A stretch of DNA of 64,000 nt from Actinomycetota bacterium (GCA_021324355.1 JAJPJD010000006.1:1-64000); one strand, 5' to 3'; counted from the first letter of the stretch, positions 43,452-52,340 are shown. Made by a program: numbers and translations. The notes: generated by a model from the letters alone, not told the origin.

Positions 43452-44972
43452 GTGACCGAGGCGGTGGTGGCCGACGCGCCCCCCGCACCAGCTGACCGCC
43501 GGCTCCACCGCTACCTGCGGGCCCCGGTCGCGGCATGGGAGCGGCTGGGGCTTCGGGCCCGGGTGACCGGGCTGTTCGCGCTGGGCGCGCTGCTCCTGTC
43601 GGTGCTCATGGGCGGCCTGTCGTACTACGCGACGTCCCACTTCTTGGTGGGCGACCGGATCAACGCCGCCATCAAGGAAGCCTTCGCCGGCCGGGCCGCG
43701 GTGGAGCAGCGGCTGGTGGTGGTCCCACCAGGCCAGCCGGTCCCAAACGAGCTGAACGTGGTGGCCGACCTCAACGCCGCGACCGGCGCGACCACCTCGG
43801 TCCTGTACTTCCGAGGGACCGCGTACTCGTCCAACTCGTTCACCGTGTCGATCGGCGACCTCCCAGAGGCGCTTCGGGCCATGGTCCGCGCCGGAACGCC
43901 GGCCACCCAGACCTTCGTGCTCAATAACCAACCCCAGGTGGCAGTGGGGGTTCCCCTGCCCACGCTCGACGCCCGGTACTTCGCCATCTTCGACCTGGCC
44001 GACCTCGATCACACCCTCCATGTGCTGGCGCTGGCCCTGGTGCTCGGGGGTCTGGTGACCACGCTGCTCGGCGGAGTGGTCGGGCGGATGGCCAGTGGCC
44101 GGGCACTGCGACCGTTGAGCGCGGTGTCCCGGGCAGCGGTCGCGGTGGCCCGGGGCGACCTCGACACCCGGCTGCGTGCCACCACCGAGGACCCCGACCT
44201 TCGGGGGCTCACCCTCTCGTTCAACGCGATGGTCGACCAGCTCCAGGACCGAATCGAGCGCGATGCCCGGTTCGCCTCCGACGTCAGCCACGAGCTGCGC
44301 AGCCCGCTCACCACCATCGCCAACACCTTGAACGTCCTGGAGGCCCACGCCGCCGAGCTCAGCCCGCGCGCCCGCCGGGCGCTCGAGCTGCTGGGTGCCG
44401 ACCTGCGGCGATTCGAGCGGATGGTTGCTGAGCTGCTCGAGATGTCCCGCTCCGACACCGGTTCGGCCGACATGTCGCTCGAGGTGGTCGACGCCGGCGA
44501 GCTGGTCCGCCAGTCGGTCAGCGCCGGGATGCGCACCCTGCCCACCCCGGTGCCGCCCCCGGCCATCTGGATCGACCCGGTGCTCGACAACGTGACCCTG
44601 CAGGTCGACAAGCGCCGGTTCGAGCGGGTCATGGCCAACCTCCTCGAGAACGCCGCCCTCTATGCCGGCGGCGCGACCCGGGTCGCGGCCGAGCCCGGAC
44701 CGGACCGACGGGGTCGACCGACCATGGTGGTGGCGGTCGAGGACCACGGTCCCGGGGTCCCGTTGTCCGAGCGCCGCCGCATCTTCGAGCGCTTCTACCG
44801 GGGACAGGTGGCCGGCCGCCGGGGGGCGAGCACCGGCACCGGGCTCGGTCTCGCCCTGGTGGCTGAGCACGTTCGGCTCCTCGGCGGCCTGGTGGGCGTG
44901 GAAGACGCCCCCGGCGGCGGGGCCCGGTTCACCGTCGAGCTCCCGATCACCGACGGCGAGGAACCGTCGTGA
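43452..44972 (+). CDS. mtrB: Sensor histidine kinase (MtrB-like)
   Basis: 506 residues from GTG 43452, one base after the regulator stop. One membrane helix near 40-62, an extracytoplasmic sensor domain of about 125 residues, a second helix near 190-215, and a HAMP domain (SGRALRPLSAVSRAAVAVA). H280 lies in DVSHELRSPLTTIANTLNVL; the ATPase domain has LLENAALYA (N box), VEDHGPGVP, FERFYRG and GTGLGLALV. It should phosphorylate the upstream regulator. Its stop overlaps the lipoprotein start (GTGA), as expected for a co-regulated trio. Confidence 0.92.
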   Translation: MTEAVVADAPPAPADRRLHRYLRAPVAAWERLGLRARVTGLFALGALLLSVLMGGLSYYATSHFLVGDRINAAIKEAFAGRAAVEQRLVVVPPGQPVPNELNVVADLNAATGATTSVLYFRGTAYSSNSFTVSIGDLPEALRAMVRAGTPATQTFVLNNQPQVAVGVPLPTLDARYFAIFDLADLDHTLHVLALALVLGGLVTTLLGGVVGRMASGRALRPLSAVSRAAVAVARGDLDTRLRATTEDPDLRGLTLSFNAMVDQLQDRIERDARFASDVSHELRSPLTTIANTLNVLEAHAAELSPRARRALELLGADLRRFERMVAELLEMSRSDTGSADMSLEVVDAGELVRQSVSAGMRTLPTPVPPPAIWIDPVLDNVTLQVDKRRFERVMANLLENAALYAGGATRVAAEPGPDRRGRPTMVVAVEDHGPGVPLSERRRIFERFYRGQVAGRRGASTGTGLGLALVAEHVRLLGGLVGVEDAPGGGARFTVELPITDGEEPS

Positions 44973-45568
44973 GGAGGCGAGCGCCCGGGGTCGTGGCCGC
45001 GCTGGCGCTGGTCGCGCTGGTCACGGCCGGTTGCGGCATCTCGACCTCGGGGGGACCCAGGGCCATCGCCCCGAGTCAGATCCCGAGCGCCCCCCAGGTC
45101 ACCCCGAGCACATCGCCAGGATGCGCCGTCCCGGTCACCGTCGTGCTGCTCAACCAGCTGGCCAACGGCGCCCCGACACCGGTGGCTCGCTGCGTGCCCC
45201 AGAAGGGTCAGCTCTCCTCGATCGTGCGCCAGCTGCTGTTGGGGCCGACGGACACCGAACGCCTCAAGGGGCTGGCCAGCGCGATCCCTCCCACTACCAG
45301 GCTCTTGGACCTGAGCGTGTCCAAGCTCGGCATGGTCACCGTCGACCTGTCGATCGACTTCATCTCGGGCAGCTCCCCCCAGCAGGAGCAGGAGGTCGAG
45401 CAGGTCGTCTACACCGTGTCCTGCGCGCTCACCCCGCTCACCAAAGTGCTGTTCGAGGTCGAGGGCAGCCCGCAGTCGGTGCCCATCGCCAGCGGGGCCA
45501 CGGTCAACGGCCCGGTGAGCGCGGCCGACGACTACAACTTCGGTTCGTTCAACTGCACGCCGAGCTGA
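44969..45568 (+). CDS. Short LpqB-like GerMN-domain lipoprotein
   Basis: 199 residues from GTG 44969, overlapping the kinase stop by four bases. A lipoprotein signal peptide ends in VTAGC (C22 lipidated). The rest matches a GerMN-type domain: IVRQLLLGPTDTERLKGLAS, VTVDLSIDFISGSSPQQEQE, and a C-terminal VLFEVEGSPQSVPIAS. In mycobacteria LpqB is about three times longer, with a C-terminal beta-propeller, and modulates MtrB. Here only the GerMN part exists, yet the operon position is the same, so the same partner role is likely. The following rsfS is convergent, 7 bases away. Confidence 0.85.
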   Translation: MRRRAPGVVAALALVALVTAGCGISTSGGPRAIAPSQIPSAPQVTPSTSPGCAVPVTVVLLNQLANGAPTPVARCVPQKGQLSSIVRQLLLGPTDTERLKGLASAIPPTTRLLDLSVSKLGMVTVDLSIDFISGSSPQQEQEVEQVVYTVSCALTPLTKVLFEVEGSPQSVPIASGATVNGPVSAADDYNFGSFNCTPS

Positions 45569-45575
45569 GCCGTGC

Positions 45576-45977
45576 TCAGCGCCGCTGGCCGAGCGCGCTG
45601 GCCCGCTGCCAGCCGACCCGGGGTGCCCCGGCCCACAGGTGCTCGAGGTCGTAGTAGCCGCGAGTCTCCTCGGCAAAGACGTGGACGACGAAGTCGCCGT
45701 AGTCCATGAGCACCCAGGTCGCGTCGGCCAGGCCCTCGACCGCCAGCGGCCTGGTGCCGTCGTGGTCGGCAACCCGCCGCTCGACCTCCTCCACCAGGGC
45801 CCTGACCTGGCGGTCGTTGCGGCCCGAGGTCACCACGAAGGCATCCACCACGCCCAGCAGCTCCCCCATGGCCAGCACGACCGTGTCCGCGCCGAGCTTG
45901 TCGTCGGCCGCCTGGGCCGCCACCAACGCGCTGTCGGGGACCGTCGGCCGACCGAGGGAACTCACCGGCCTCCCCAC
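45576..45977 (-). CDS. rsfS: Ribosome silencing factor RsfS
   Basis: Binds L14 of the 50S subunit and blocks subunit joining during starvation. 133 residues from GTG 45977; GTG 45965, right after GGGGAGG, would be 129. RsfS signatures: AAQAADDKLGADTVVLAMGE, VVTSGRNDRQVRALVEEVE, ADATWVLMDYGDFVVHVF and YYDLEHLWAGA. It follows nadD and a small membrane-protein gene, a standard nadD-rsfS neighbourhood. Confidence 0.95.
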   Translation of the reverse strand: MGRPVSSLGRPTVPDSALVAAQAADDKLGADTVVLAMGELLGVVDAFVVTSGRNDRQVRALVEEVERRVADHDGTRPLAVEGLADATWVLMDYGDFVVHVFAEETRGYYDLEHLWAGAPRVGWQRASALGQRR

Positions 45978-46011
45978 GGGGACGGCTCCGTCACTCGGGC
46001 CGCCCGCCAGC

Positions 46012-46260
46012 TCAATGCACCATGTCCAGCACGCAGACGGTCGCCCCCAGGGCCGCGGCCAGGATCCCGAGGCCGATCGCGGCGTCCCGCCGGCGGAGCC
46101 GGCGAGCGGCGTGGAGGTCGCGGCGACTGGCCGACACGGTCCGGGCTGCGATGGCCTCGGCCGGGAGGGTGGCCCGAGCCACCACCGCCGGCCGAGGGTG
46201 CACCTCGGCCCGGGTGGTCCTCCGACGGGAGCGGGCGCTGCTCACTCCGGCTGCGGTCAT
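46012..46260 (-). CDS. Small basic membrane protein, unknown
   Basis: 82 residues. The ATG at 46260 overlaps the nadD stop (ATGA), which together with good codon use supports a real gene; there is no clear Shine-Dalgarno site. The N-terminal 58 residues are very rich in Arg and Ala, ending in ASRRDLHAARRLRRRDAA. A single membrane helix (IGLGILAAALGATVCVLDMV) closes the protein, so it is probably tail-anchored with the basic part in the cytosol. I do not recognise a family. It lies between nadD and rsfS. Confidence 0.6.
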   Translation of the reverse strand: MTAAGVSSARSRRRTTRAEVHPRPAVVARATLPAEAIAARTVSASRRDLHAARRLRRRDAAIGLGILAAALGATVCVLDMVH

Positions 46261-46877
46261 CTGGGTACAGCGTACAGACTGTGGGCCCGGATGTACCGCT
46301 CCACCGGCTCTGGGACCAGGTCCGAGAGGGGCTGGCCGGCCCGAACGGCCTCACGGACCTGCGAGCTCGAGACCGCCACGTCGGCTCCGTCCACCCGCTC
46401 GAGCCGCCACCCGGGCAGCCCCGCCGGCTCGGGGGAGCCTGGTCGGCGGACCACCGCCACGATCACCAGCCGAGCCAGATCGTCGGCCCGGTGCCAGGTG
46501 CCGAGGGTCGGGACCACATCTGCCCCCACGATCAGGAACTGTTGAGGCTCGGGATCGCCCCGCGCCCGGGCTGCCGCCGAAAGGGCTTCCACGGTGTCGA
46601 CCGTGTAACTCGGACCGCCCCGTTCCAGCTCGATCCGACTGGCCTCGGCGCGAGGCACCGAGCCGACCACCGCCTCGACCATGGCCAGCCGGTGGGAGGC
46701 CGGGGTGACCGAGCGCCGGGGGCTCTTCTGCCAGGGGTCGTTCGCCACCACGAACAGGACTCGGTCGAGGCCGAGCTGCTCCACGCAGGCGCGAGCGGCT
46801 GCGACGTGGCCGCGGTGCGGCGGGTCGAACGTCCCGCCCAACACGCCCAGACGCTCGCCTCGGGGGCTGCCTGGCAT
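46257..46877 (-). CDS. nadD: Nicotinate-nucleotide adenylyltransferase
   Basis: Makes deamido-NAD in NAD synthesis. 206 residues from ATG 46877, eight bases after a TAGGCT hexamer; an upstream in-frame ATG at 46916 is disfavoured. Nucleotidyltransferase motif GVLGGTFDPPHRGH at the N-terminus, NDPWQKSPRRSVTPASHRLAM, and the C-terminal SSSQVREAVRAGQPLSDLVP with VERYIRAHSLY. It diverges from the DAHP synthase gene across a 76-base gap. Confidence 0.95.
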   Translation of the reverse strand: MPGSPRGERLGVLGGTFDPPHRGHVAAARACVEQLGLDRVLFVVANDPWQKSPRRSVTPASHRLAMVEAVVGSVPRAEASRIELERGGPSYTVDTVEALSAAARARGDPEPQQFLIVGADVVPTLGTWHRADDLARLVIVAVVRRPGSPEPAGLPGWRLERVDGADVAVSSSQVREAVRAGQPLSDLVPEPVERYIRAHSLYAVPR

Positions 46878-46885
46878 GGGCCGCC

Positions 46886-46944
46886 AGCCTACGGGTCGCC
46901 CCACAGACCAGCGCACCAGCCCGGGGGCCGCCAGCCCCTACGCT
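46886..46944. promoter_or_regulatory. Divergent -10 elements for nadD and DAHP synthase
   Basis: Minus strand: TAGGCT (46891-46886), eight bases before nadD. Plus strand: TACGCT (46939-46944), nine bases before the DAHP synthase ATG, with GGGGGA between. Both fit TANNNT with very short or no leader. Confidence 0.4.
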
Positions 46945-46953
46945 TGGGGGACC

Positions 46954-48327
46954 ATGGCTTCTGCCGTCACCCCTCCGAGCACCTGGTACCCCGGGTCGTG
47001 GCGCGACCGTCCCGCCGAGCAGCAGCCGACCTGGCCCGACGAGGACGCCCGCAAGCGGGTGGAAGCTCGCCTGGCCGCCCTGCCGCCCCTGGTCTTCGCG
47101 GGCGAGGCCCGCAACCTCACCGCCGCTTTGGCCGAGGTCGCAAGCCGCCGGGCGTTCCTGCTCCAGGCGGGCGACTGCGCCGAGTCCTTCGACGAGTTCT
47201 CAGCCGACCAGATCCGCGACAAGTTCAAGGTCATCCTGCAGATGGCGGCGGTCCTCACCTACGCCGCCGGAGTCCCAGTGGTGAAGGTCGGCCGCATCGC
47301 AGGCCAGTTCGCCAAGCCTCGGTCGCAACCGACCGAGATCATCGGCTCCACCGAGCTCGAGGCGTTCCGCGGCCACATGGTGAACGACGACGCCTTCGAT
47401 CCCGAGGCCCGCCGCCCCGACCCCGAACGGCTCATCACCGCCTACCACCAGTCGGCCGCCACGCTGAACCTGCTGCGGGCGTTCGCCACCGGTGGGTTCG
47501 CCGACCTCACCCAGGTCCACGCCTGGAACCAGCAGTTCGTCTCCACCTCTCCTGAGGGCCGCCGCTACGAGCGGATCGCAGGCGAGATCGACCGAGCCCT
47601 GCGGTTCATGGCAGCCTGCGGCATCGACCTGGCCCAGGAAGCCGGGCTGCACCAGGTCGACTTCTGGACCAGTCACGAGGCCCTGATCCTCCACTACGAG
47701 GAGGCCCTGACCCGTCGGGACTCCCTGAGCGGTGACTGGGTCGATGGCTCGGCACACATGCTCTGGGTGGGCGAGCGCACCCGCCGCCTCGACGGTGCCC
47801 ACGTCGAGTTCCTCTCGGGCATCCTCAACCCGGTGGGCGCCAAGGTCGGCCCCTCGGCCACCCCCGACGAGGTGGTCGGGCTGTGCGACGCCCTCGACCC
47901 GCACCGGGTGCCAGGCCGGCTCACGCTCATCACCCGGCTGGGCGCCGGCCGGGTGGAGGAACTGCTGCCCCCGCTGATCGACGCGGTCAACGAGTCTGGC
48001 CACCCGGTGGTGTGGGCCTGCGACCCCATGCACGGGAACACCTTCACCAGCTCCTCGGGCCGAAAGACCCGCAACTTCGAGGACATCTGGACCGAGGTGC
48101 GGGGCTTCTTCCGGGTCCACCGCCAGAAAGGGACGTGGCCCGGCGGCGTGCACCTCGAGCTGACCGGCGACGACGTCACCGAGTGCCTGGGGGGGGCAGA
48201 AGAGATCTCCGAGGCCGACCTCGACCAGCGCTACACCACCACCTGCGACCCCCGGCTCAACGCTCGCCAGGCCCTCGACCTCGCGTACCGCATCACCGAG
48301 CTGCTCCGAGACCTGCCCGACGACTGA
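46954..48327 (+). CDS. aroG: Type II 3-deoxy-7-phosphoheptulonate synthase
   Basis: First enzyme of the shikimate pathway (PEP + erythrose-4-phosphate), type II (plant/actinobacterial) family. 457 residues. Conserved blocks: LLQAGDCAESFDEF, KVGRIAGQFAKPRS, the YHQSAATLNLLRAFATGG segment, HLLWVGERTR-like HMLWVGERTR, KVGPSATPDEV, and WACDPMHGNTFTSSSG with the metal-binding residues. In M. tuberculosis the homologue (AroG) is feedback-regulated and activates chorismate mutase. It sits inside what is normally the proA-nadD junction, transcribed opposite to its neighbours. Confidence 0.96.
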   Translation: MASAVTPPSTWYPGSWRDRPAEQQPTWPDEDARKRVEARLAALPPLVFAGEARNLTAALAEVASRRAFLLQAGDCAESFDEFSADQIRDKFKVILQMAAVLTYAAGVPVVKVGRIAGQFAKPRSQPTEIIGSTELEAFRGHMVNDDAFDPEARRPDPERLITAYHQSAATLNLLRAFATGGFADLTQVHAWNQQFVSTSPEGRRYERIAGEIDRALRFMAACGIDLAQEAGLHQVDFWTSHEALILHYEEALTRRDSLSGDWVDGSAHMLWVGERTRRLDGAHVEFLSGILNPVGAKVGPSATPDEVVGLCDALDPHRVPGRLTLITRLGAGRVEELLPPLIDAVNESGHPVVWACDPMHGNTFTSSSGRKTRNFEDIWTEVRGFFRVHRQKGTWPGGVHLELTGDDVTECLGGAEEISEADLDQRYTTTCDPRLNARQALDLAYRITELLRDLPDD

Positions 48328-48655
48328 CCGGCAGCGCTCCGGGCAGCGTGCCGAGAAGGCCCGCACGGTGCCGGCCGGGGTCGGCTGCCGACTGTGTCGT
48401 GCCCGCGCCGCTGACCCCGGCCTTGTGGTCGGGCGCAGCCGGAGCTCCCGGAGCCACGATCACGGATCGGGCGTAGGGGCCGAGCGGCGCCACCGGACTC
48501 GGCGCGACCGGCATCGACGCCTGCCTCGCGGCCCTGGACGACCGCTCCTTGCTCGTGGCTGGGGCGCCGACGCGGCCGCCCCCGAGGGAACCTCTCGTGG
48601 ATCGTCCTCGCACCGCTGTAGCGTCAGGCCGGCCATCACCCTAAGGAGGACCTCC
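48328..48655 (+). other. Intergenic region with promoter for the ABM-like gene
   Basis: 328 bases without a convincing gene. Only the right end is informative: TAGCGT at 48619-48624 can be a -10, and AAGGAGGA at about 48643-48650 is a near-perfect Shine-Dalgarno site five bases from the next GTG. Right after the DAHP synthase stop, CGGCA and TGCCG can pair across a 15-base loop, a weak terminator at best. Confidence 0.45.
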
Positions 48656-49036
48656 GTGCCCGCACTGCCCTGGAGGAGCCGGACGCCGATCGACCCCGAG
48701 CGCGTCTACACCGTGCTCGTCTCGGAACTACGGCTGCTGCGGTATCGGTCGGTGCCGGTGGTCATGGCCGGTACTCGTGCGATCGTCCGCCAGCTCGCCT
48801 CGGCTTCCGGCTTGGTCGGCTATAGCCTCGACGCGGACCTTGTCGGCCGTACCTTTTGGACCTTCTCGGTCTGGAACGACCAGGACAACCTGGACGCCTT
48901 CGTCGCCGCTGACCCGCACCGCCGGGTGATGGAGCGGCTCCGCGCGCACATGGATGGGACCCGCTTTCACCGAGCACGCGTCGCCGGCTCGGACATCCCG
49001 GCCAGCTGGGCCGCGCGCCGGGCCCTCCTCGACTAG
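48656..49036 (+). CDS. Small ABM-like (dimeric alpha/beta-barrel) protein
   Basis: 126 residues from GTG 48656, with an excellent AAGGAGGA site five bases upstream. The middle (RYRSVPVVMAGTRAIVRQL, then LVGYSLDADLVGRTFWTFSV and WNDQDNLDAFVAADPHRRVM) matches the antibiotic biosynthesis monooxygenase/EthD-like dimeric alpha/beta-barrel pattern: strands flanking a W-x-D-x-x-x-L-D-x-F helix. Such proteins range from quinone-forming monooxygenases to haem-degrading enzymes, and the substrate here is unknown. Codon use is slightly less GC-rich than in neighbouring core genes. Stop is TAG. Confidence 0.7.
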   Translation: MPALPWRSRTPIDPERVYTVLVSELRLLRYRSVPVVMAGTRAIVRQLASASGLVGYSLDADLVGRTFWTFSVWNDQDNLDAFVAADPHRRVMERLRAHMDGTRFHRARVAGSDIPASWAARRALLD

Positions 49037-49453
49037 CAGTGGCACCTATGACCGGCACGGCGCGATCGAGGGTCGATCGATTCGGAACACCCCCTGTCCG
49101 TCCGGGCTCTCGCACCGGGCCAGGCGACGGCGACGAGCTCGGTCCACTCCGTGGCGGCAGGCCCCCATCCCGACGCAATGAGGTCGTCGCTGCGGCGAGC
49201 CGTCGCCCGATCGGCCCCGCTGGCTCACACGTCGGGGCCCGCACGAACCGATCGAACTGGCGCGGCGCCGGCACGCAGCCGCTTCGTCGCAGTGCCGCCG
49301 TACTCGGACATGACACGAGGAGGGCTCGAGCCAACGTGGACGTCACGCCCGCTGACCGAGGGCCAGGCTGACCTCCCGACATTCCGCCCATTCGTGGTTG
49401 CAGCGCGATCGAGGCCAGCTGGTCGACCGCCGCCACGGTCGACACCACGTTGG
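49037..49453. other. 417-base region without a recognisable gene
   Basis: Open frames exist on both strands but none has family-like sequence or a ribosome site. The longest begins at the RCC1 gene stop and runs antisense through the ABM-like gene. The base composition resembles the RCC1 gene rather than the core genes. It may be decayed accessory DNA. Confidence 0.4.
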
Positions 49454-50746
49454 TCACGACTGCGGCGGTCGGTATTGCAGTCCGGCCACGTTCTGAGCCG
49501 TCGACGACACCTGAGCGAAATGCAGAGCGATCTCTCTCGGCCGGGTCGCGAGCTGTCGGCTCGAGCCGACCCCAAGCTGGCCGTGCTGGTTGTCACCCCA
49601 GACCCAGAGTCGGCCCGAGCGATCGATGGCGTAGCTGGCGTAGCCGCCTGAGGCAACCCTCACGAAGGCAACGCCGTGTGGGACGTGCACCGGCACCGGG
49701 ACATCGGAGCTTTTCGTGCTGCCGATGCCGAGCTGACCCCGATCGTTTTCTCCCCACGCCCACGTCGATCCATCCGCCAAGATGGCGATGGTCTGTCCGT
49801 TCTGCGGCCCGCTCCCACCTTGGAAGACCTGCTTCACCGGGAACGGGAGGGCAACCTTCACCGGAACGGCCCGATTGGTGGTGGAGCCGTCGCCCAGTTG
49901 ACCAGCGGCGTTGTACCCCCAGTCGTAGTAATCGCCATTGGCGAGCAACGCGCCCGATCCTTCCCACGAGGCCGTGAGCGCGGTGATCTCGGTGCGGGGT
50001 GGCAGCCCGACCACAGGGGTCGGCACGTTCGACGATGCCGTCGACCCGTTGCCCAACTCGCCCGCGTCGCCACTACCACACGCGAGCAGCCTGCCCTTCG
50101 AATCGAAGAGTGCGTGCGTGCGGGCGCCGGCGGCAAGCGTCACGTCGCTGAGCGGCAGTTCCTGTGGCCGAACGTGGACCAGTCCGGGCAGGCAAAGGTC
50201 ATCGGCGCCATTGAGCCCCCAGCCCCACGCGTGACCAGCGGAGTCGATCGCGATCCCGGCGTCGAAGGGCATGGGGTTGGCGAGGGCTCTGATCGTGATC
50301 TTCGGGGGGAAGTCGACCTTGACCGCCTTCGTCTCGTATGGCGTCCGGTGCCCGCCTCCCAGCTCTCCGTCGCTGTTGACCCCCCAGCCATAGACGACAC
50401 CGGTCGAGGTGAGCGCGTACCCGTCGGAGTTCGAGGTTGCGATCTGTACGACCTTCCCCCTGATTCCAGTGACGAGGCTTGGTCGGTCGAGCTGAAGCTC
50501 CGGGATGGCTCCGCCATTGCCGACCACACCCCATCGCAAGACAGAGGACAGTGGCGTCGCTTCACCCCGCGACGTGGCGTTGCCGCTCGCAACGCCGCAT
50601 CCGGCAAGAATCACAGAGCCACTGACGAAGGTCGTCACGGCGATCACGACGGACAAGGGTCGCCTTCTGTGATCGGAACCCCGGTGGCACGAGGCTGGGC
50701 CGGTCTGCCCTTGTTCGTCCGTGGAGTCCTCGTGGCGTGCCGTCAT
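49454..50746 (-). CDS. RCC1-repeat lipoprotein
   Basis: About 430 residues from ATG 50746; an ATG at 50860 would add 38 residues with no improvement. A basic n-region (HRRRP), the hydrophobic VVIAVTTFVSGSVILAGC and a lipobox cysteine predict a lipoprotein on the outer face of the membrane. The rest is a beta-propeller of RCC1 repeats, with about seven blades of the form GELGNGST-(N)-VPTPV: for example GQLGDGSTTNRAVPVKV, GQLGIGSTKSSDVPVPV and GQLGVGSSRQ, each preceded by a W-x-W-G strand such as WAWGEND. Bacterial RCC1 propellers are poorly characterised; protein binding or inhibition is usual for the fold. A/T at third positions is clearly more frequent than in neighbours, suggesting acquisition. 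Confidence 0.85.
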   Translation of the reverse strand: MTARHEDSTDEQGQTGPASCHRGSDHRRRPLSVVIAVTTFVSGSVILAGCGVASGNATSRGEATPLSSVLRWGVVGNGGAIPELQLDRPSLVTGIRGKVVQIATSNSDGYALTSTGVVYGWGVNSDGELGGGHRTPYETKAVKVDFPPKITIRALANPMPFDAGIAIDSAGHAWGWGLNGADDLCLPGLVHVRPQELPLSDVTLAAGARTHALFDSKGRLLACGSGDAGELGNGSTASSNVPTPVVGLPPRTEITALTASWEGSGALLANGDYYDWGYNAAGQLGDGSTTNRAVPVKVALPFPVKQVFQGGSGPQNGQTIAILADGSTWAWGENDRGQLGIGSTKSSDVPVPVHVPHGVAFVRVASGGYASYAIDRSGRLWVWGDNQHGQLGVGSSRQLATRPREIALHFAQVSSTAQNVAGLQYRPPQS

Positions 50747-50887
50747 GGGCCGCCGCCCATCGGGCGCGTCTGTGCTCGACGATGCATGGGGTCGACGGCG
50801 CCAATTCCGAGCGGTCTCGAAAGGTCCGGACTTCCAGACAGGCCGACGCCGGTTCCCCATGCCGGAAGGACGCCTCGCTCGAGTCCC

Positions 50888-52327
50888 CTAGTCCAGGTCT
50901 CCCACGAACCGCTCCAGCTGGCGCAGCGTCCGGCACTCGACCACCGCGTCGCAGTGCTGCCCGTACTCCGAGATGATCGAGTCGCCCGACCCCCAGTAGT
51001 CGCGAGGCTCAGGGTTCAGCCAGTAGAGGTGGCGCGCCTTCTTGCGCAACTCGGCCAGGACCCAGTCCTCGGACGCGTGGTAGTTGTTGCGAGCGTCCCC
51101 CAGCACCAGCACGCTGGTACGGCTGGTGATCTCGTCGCCGTAGCGGTCATAGAAGACGCCGAGGGCATGTCCGTAGTCGGAGTGCCCGTCGACCCACACC
51201 ACGTCGGCCTCGGTGTTGATCTTTTGGACCGCCTCGGCCGGATCCTCGGCCCGCTCGAAGAACCGGGTCACCTCGTCGATCCCGTCGACGAACACGAAGC
51301 TTCGGACCTTGGAGAACTGCGACTGGATCGCGTACACCAGGTGCAGGGTGAAGCGGGCGAAGGATGCCACTGACCCCGAGATGTCCGCCACCACCACGAT
51401 CTCGGGCTTGGCCGGGCGAGGGTGCCGGAACCGCGGCTCCACCGGCACTCCGCCGGTGGACAGTGAGCGCCGGACGGTGGCCCGGAAGTCCAGTGGCCCC
51501 CGGCGGCGGTGGCGACGCCGGCGGGCCAGCCGCACCGCGAGCTTGCGCGACAGCGGCTGGAGTGCCCGCTGGAGGGTGGCCAGCTCGTCGCGGGTGGCAT
51601 GCATGACGTCGAGGTCCTCGGGGAGCGGCTTGCGAATCGAGCGGGCCAGCGCCTCGGCCCCCCGGTCCTCCACCAGGCGGCGTCGGATCTCGTCCTCCAC
51701 CGCCTTCTTCAGCTGGTCGATCCGGCCCCGGTACTCATCCCCGAGCAAGCGCTCCTCGAGCGGCGAGAGCTCGCCTTGGCCCTGCTCCTCGCGCTCCCGC
51801 TTGGCCTGGCCGACCAGGCGGGCCAGCACGCCGTCGAGGTCGAGGTTCCGCAGGGTCCGGTAGAGGTAGTAGGTCCCCCCGACCGGGCGACCGGGCTCGA
51901 TGCCGGCGAACCGGGTCACCGCCTGGCGGGCGATCACCCGCATGAGGGACTGGTCGCCTTGGAGCAGCGCCTGGTAGAGGAGGGCGGCCAGTTCCTCGGG
52001 AGTCAGTTGGTCCATGGCCCCGCCCCCCTGCTGGCCCTGGCGCTCCCCCGCCAGCGGGCGCCGGTCGCCCGGCGCCGAGCCGTCCTCGGCTGCCCCCGGC
52101 TCGCCCGAGCCCAGGCCCCGGGCGAAGTAGATGTCGAACGCGGTCTCGAACGCGTGCCAGTGGCTGGCCGACTTCACCATGGTCGCCCCGAGCGCGTACT
52201 TGAGCGCCTCGCGGTCTTCGATCGGCACGTGATGGATGGCCTCGGCCGCGTCGAGGTGCTCGGTCAACGACACCGGCAGCCCGGCGCGGCGCAGCTCTTC
52301 GACGAACCCTGAGAGCAGGTGGAGCAC
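50888..52327 (-). CDS. VWA-domain protein (CoxE-like)
   Basis: 479 residues from GTG 52327, no signal peptide. The N-terminal part is helical and charged, with a basic segment (LARRRRHRRRGPLDF) before the VWA domain at about 308-460. The MIDAS motif is intact: DISGSV at 315, with DARNNYHASED near the end supplying the later aspartate. CoxE-type proteins work with MoxR/CoxD AAA+ ATPases, in the best-known case to mature the active site of aerobic CO dehydrogenase. It follows the moxR-like gene by 13 bases, forming the typical MoxR-VWA pair. Stop is TAG. Confidence 0.9.
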   Translation of the reverse strand: MLHLLSGFVEELRRAGLPVSLTEHLDAAEAIHHVPIEDREALKYALGATMVKSASHWHAFETAFDIYFARGLGSGEPGAAEDGSAPGDRRPLAGERQGQQGGGAMDQLTPEELAALLYQALLQGDQSLMRVIARQAVTRFAGIEPGRPVGGTYYLYRTLRNLDLDGVLARLVGQAKREREEQGQGELSPLEERLLGDEYRGRIDQLKKAVEDEIRRRLVEDRGAEALARSIRKPLPEDLDVMHATRDELATLQRALQPLSRKLAVRLARRRRHRRRGPLDFRATVRRSLSTGGVPVEPRFRHPRPAKPEIVVVADISGSVASFARFTLHLVYAIQSQFSKVRSFVFVDGIDEVTRFFERAEDPAEAVQKINTEADVVWVDGHSDYGHALGVFYDRYGDEITSRTSVLVLGDARNNYHASEDWVLAELRKKARHLYWLNPEPRDYWGSGDSIISEYGQHCDAVVECRTLRQLERFVGDLD

Positions 52328-52340
52328 CGGCCCCCGCCCC

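Noticed and set aside
48762-49457. Minus-strand frame whose GTG overlaps the RCC1 gene stop
   Set aside because: The overlap looks like coupling, but the product has no family features and runs antisense through the ABM-like gene with its excellent ribosome site.
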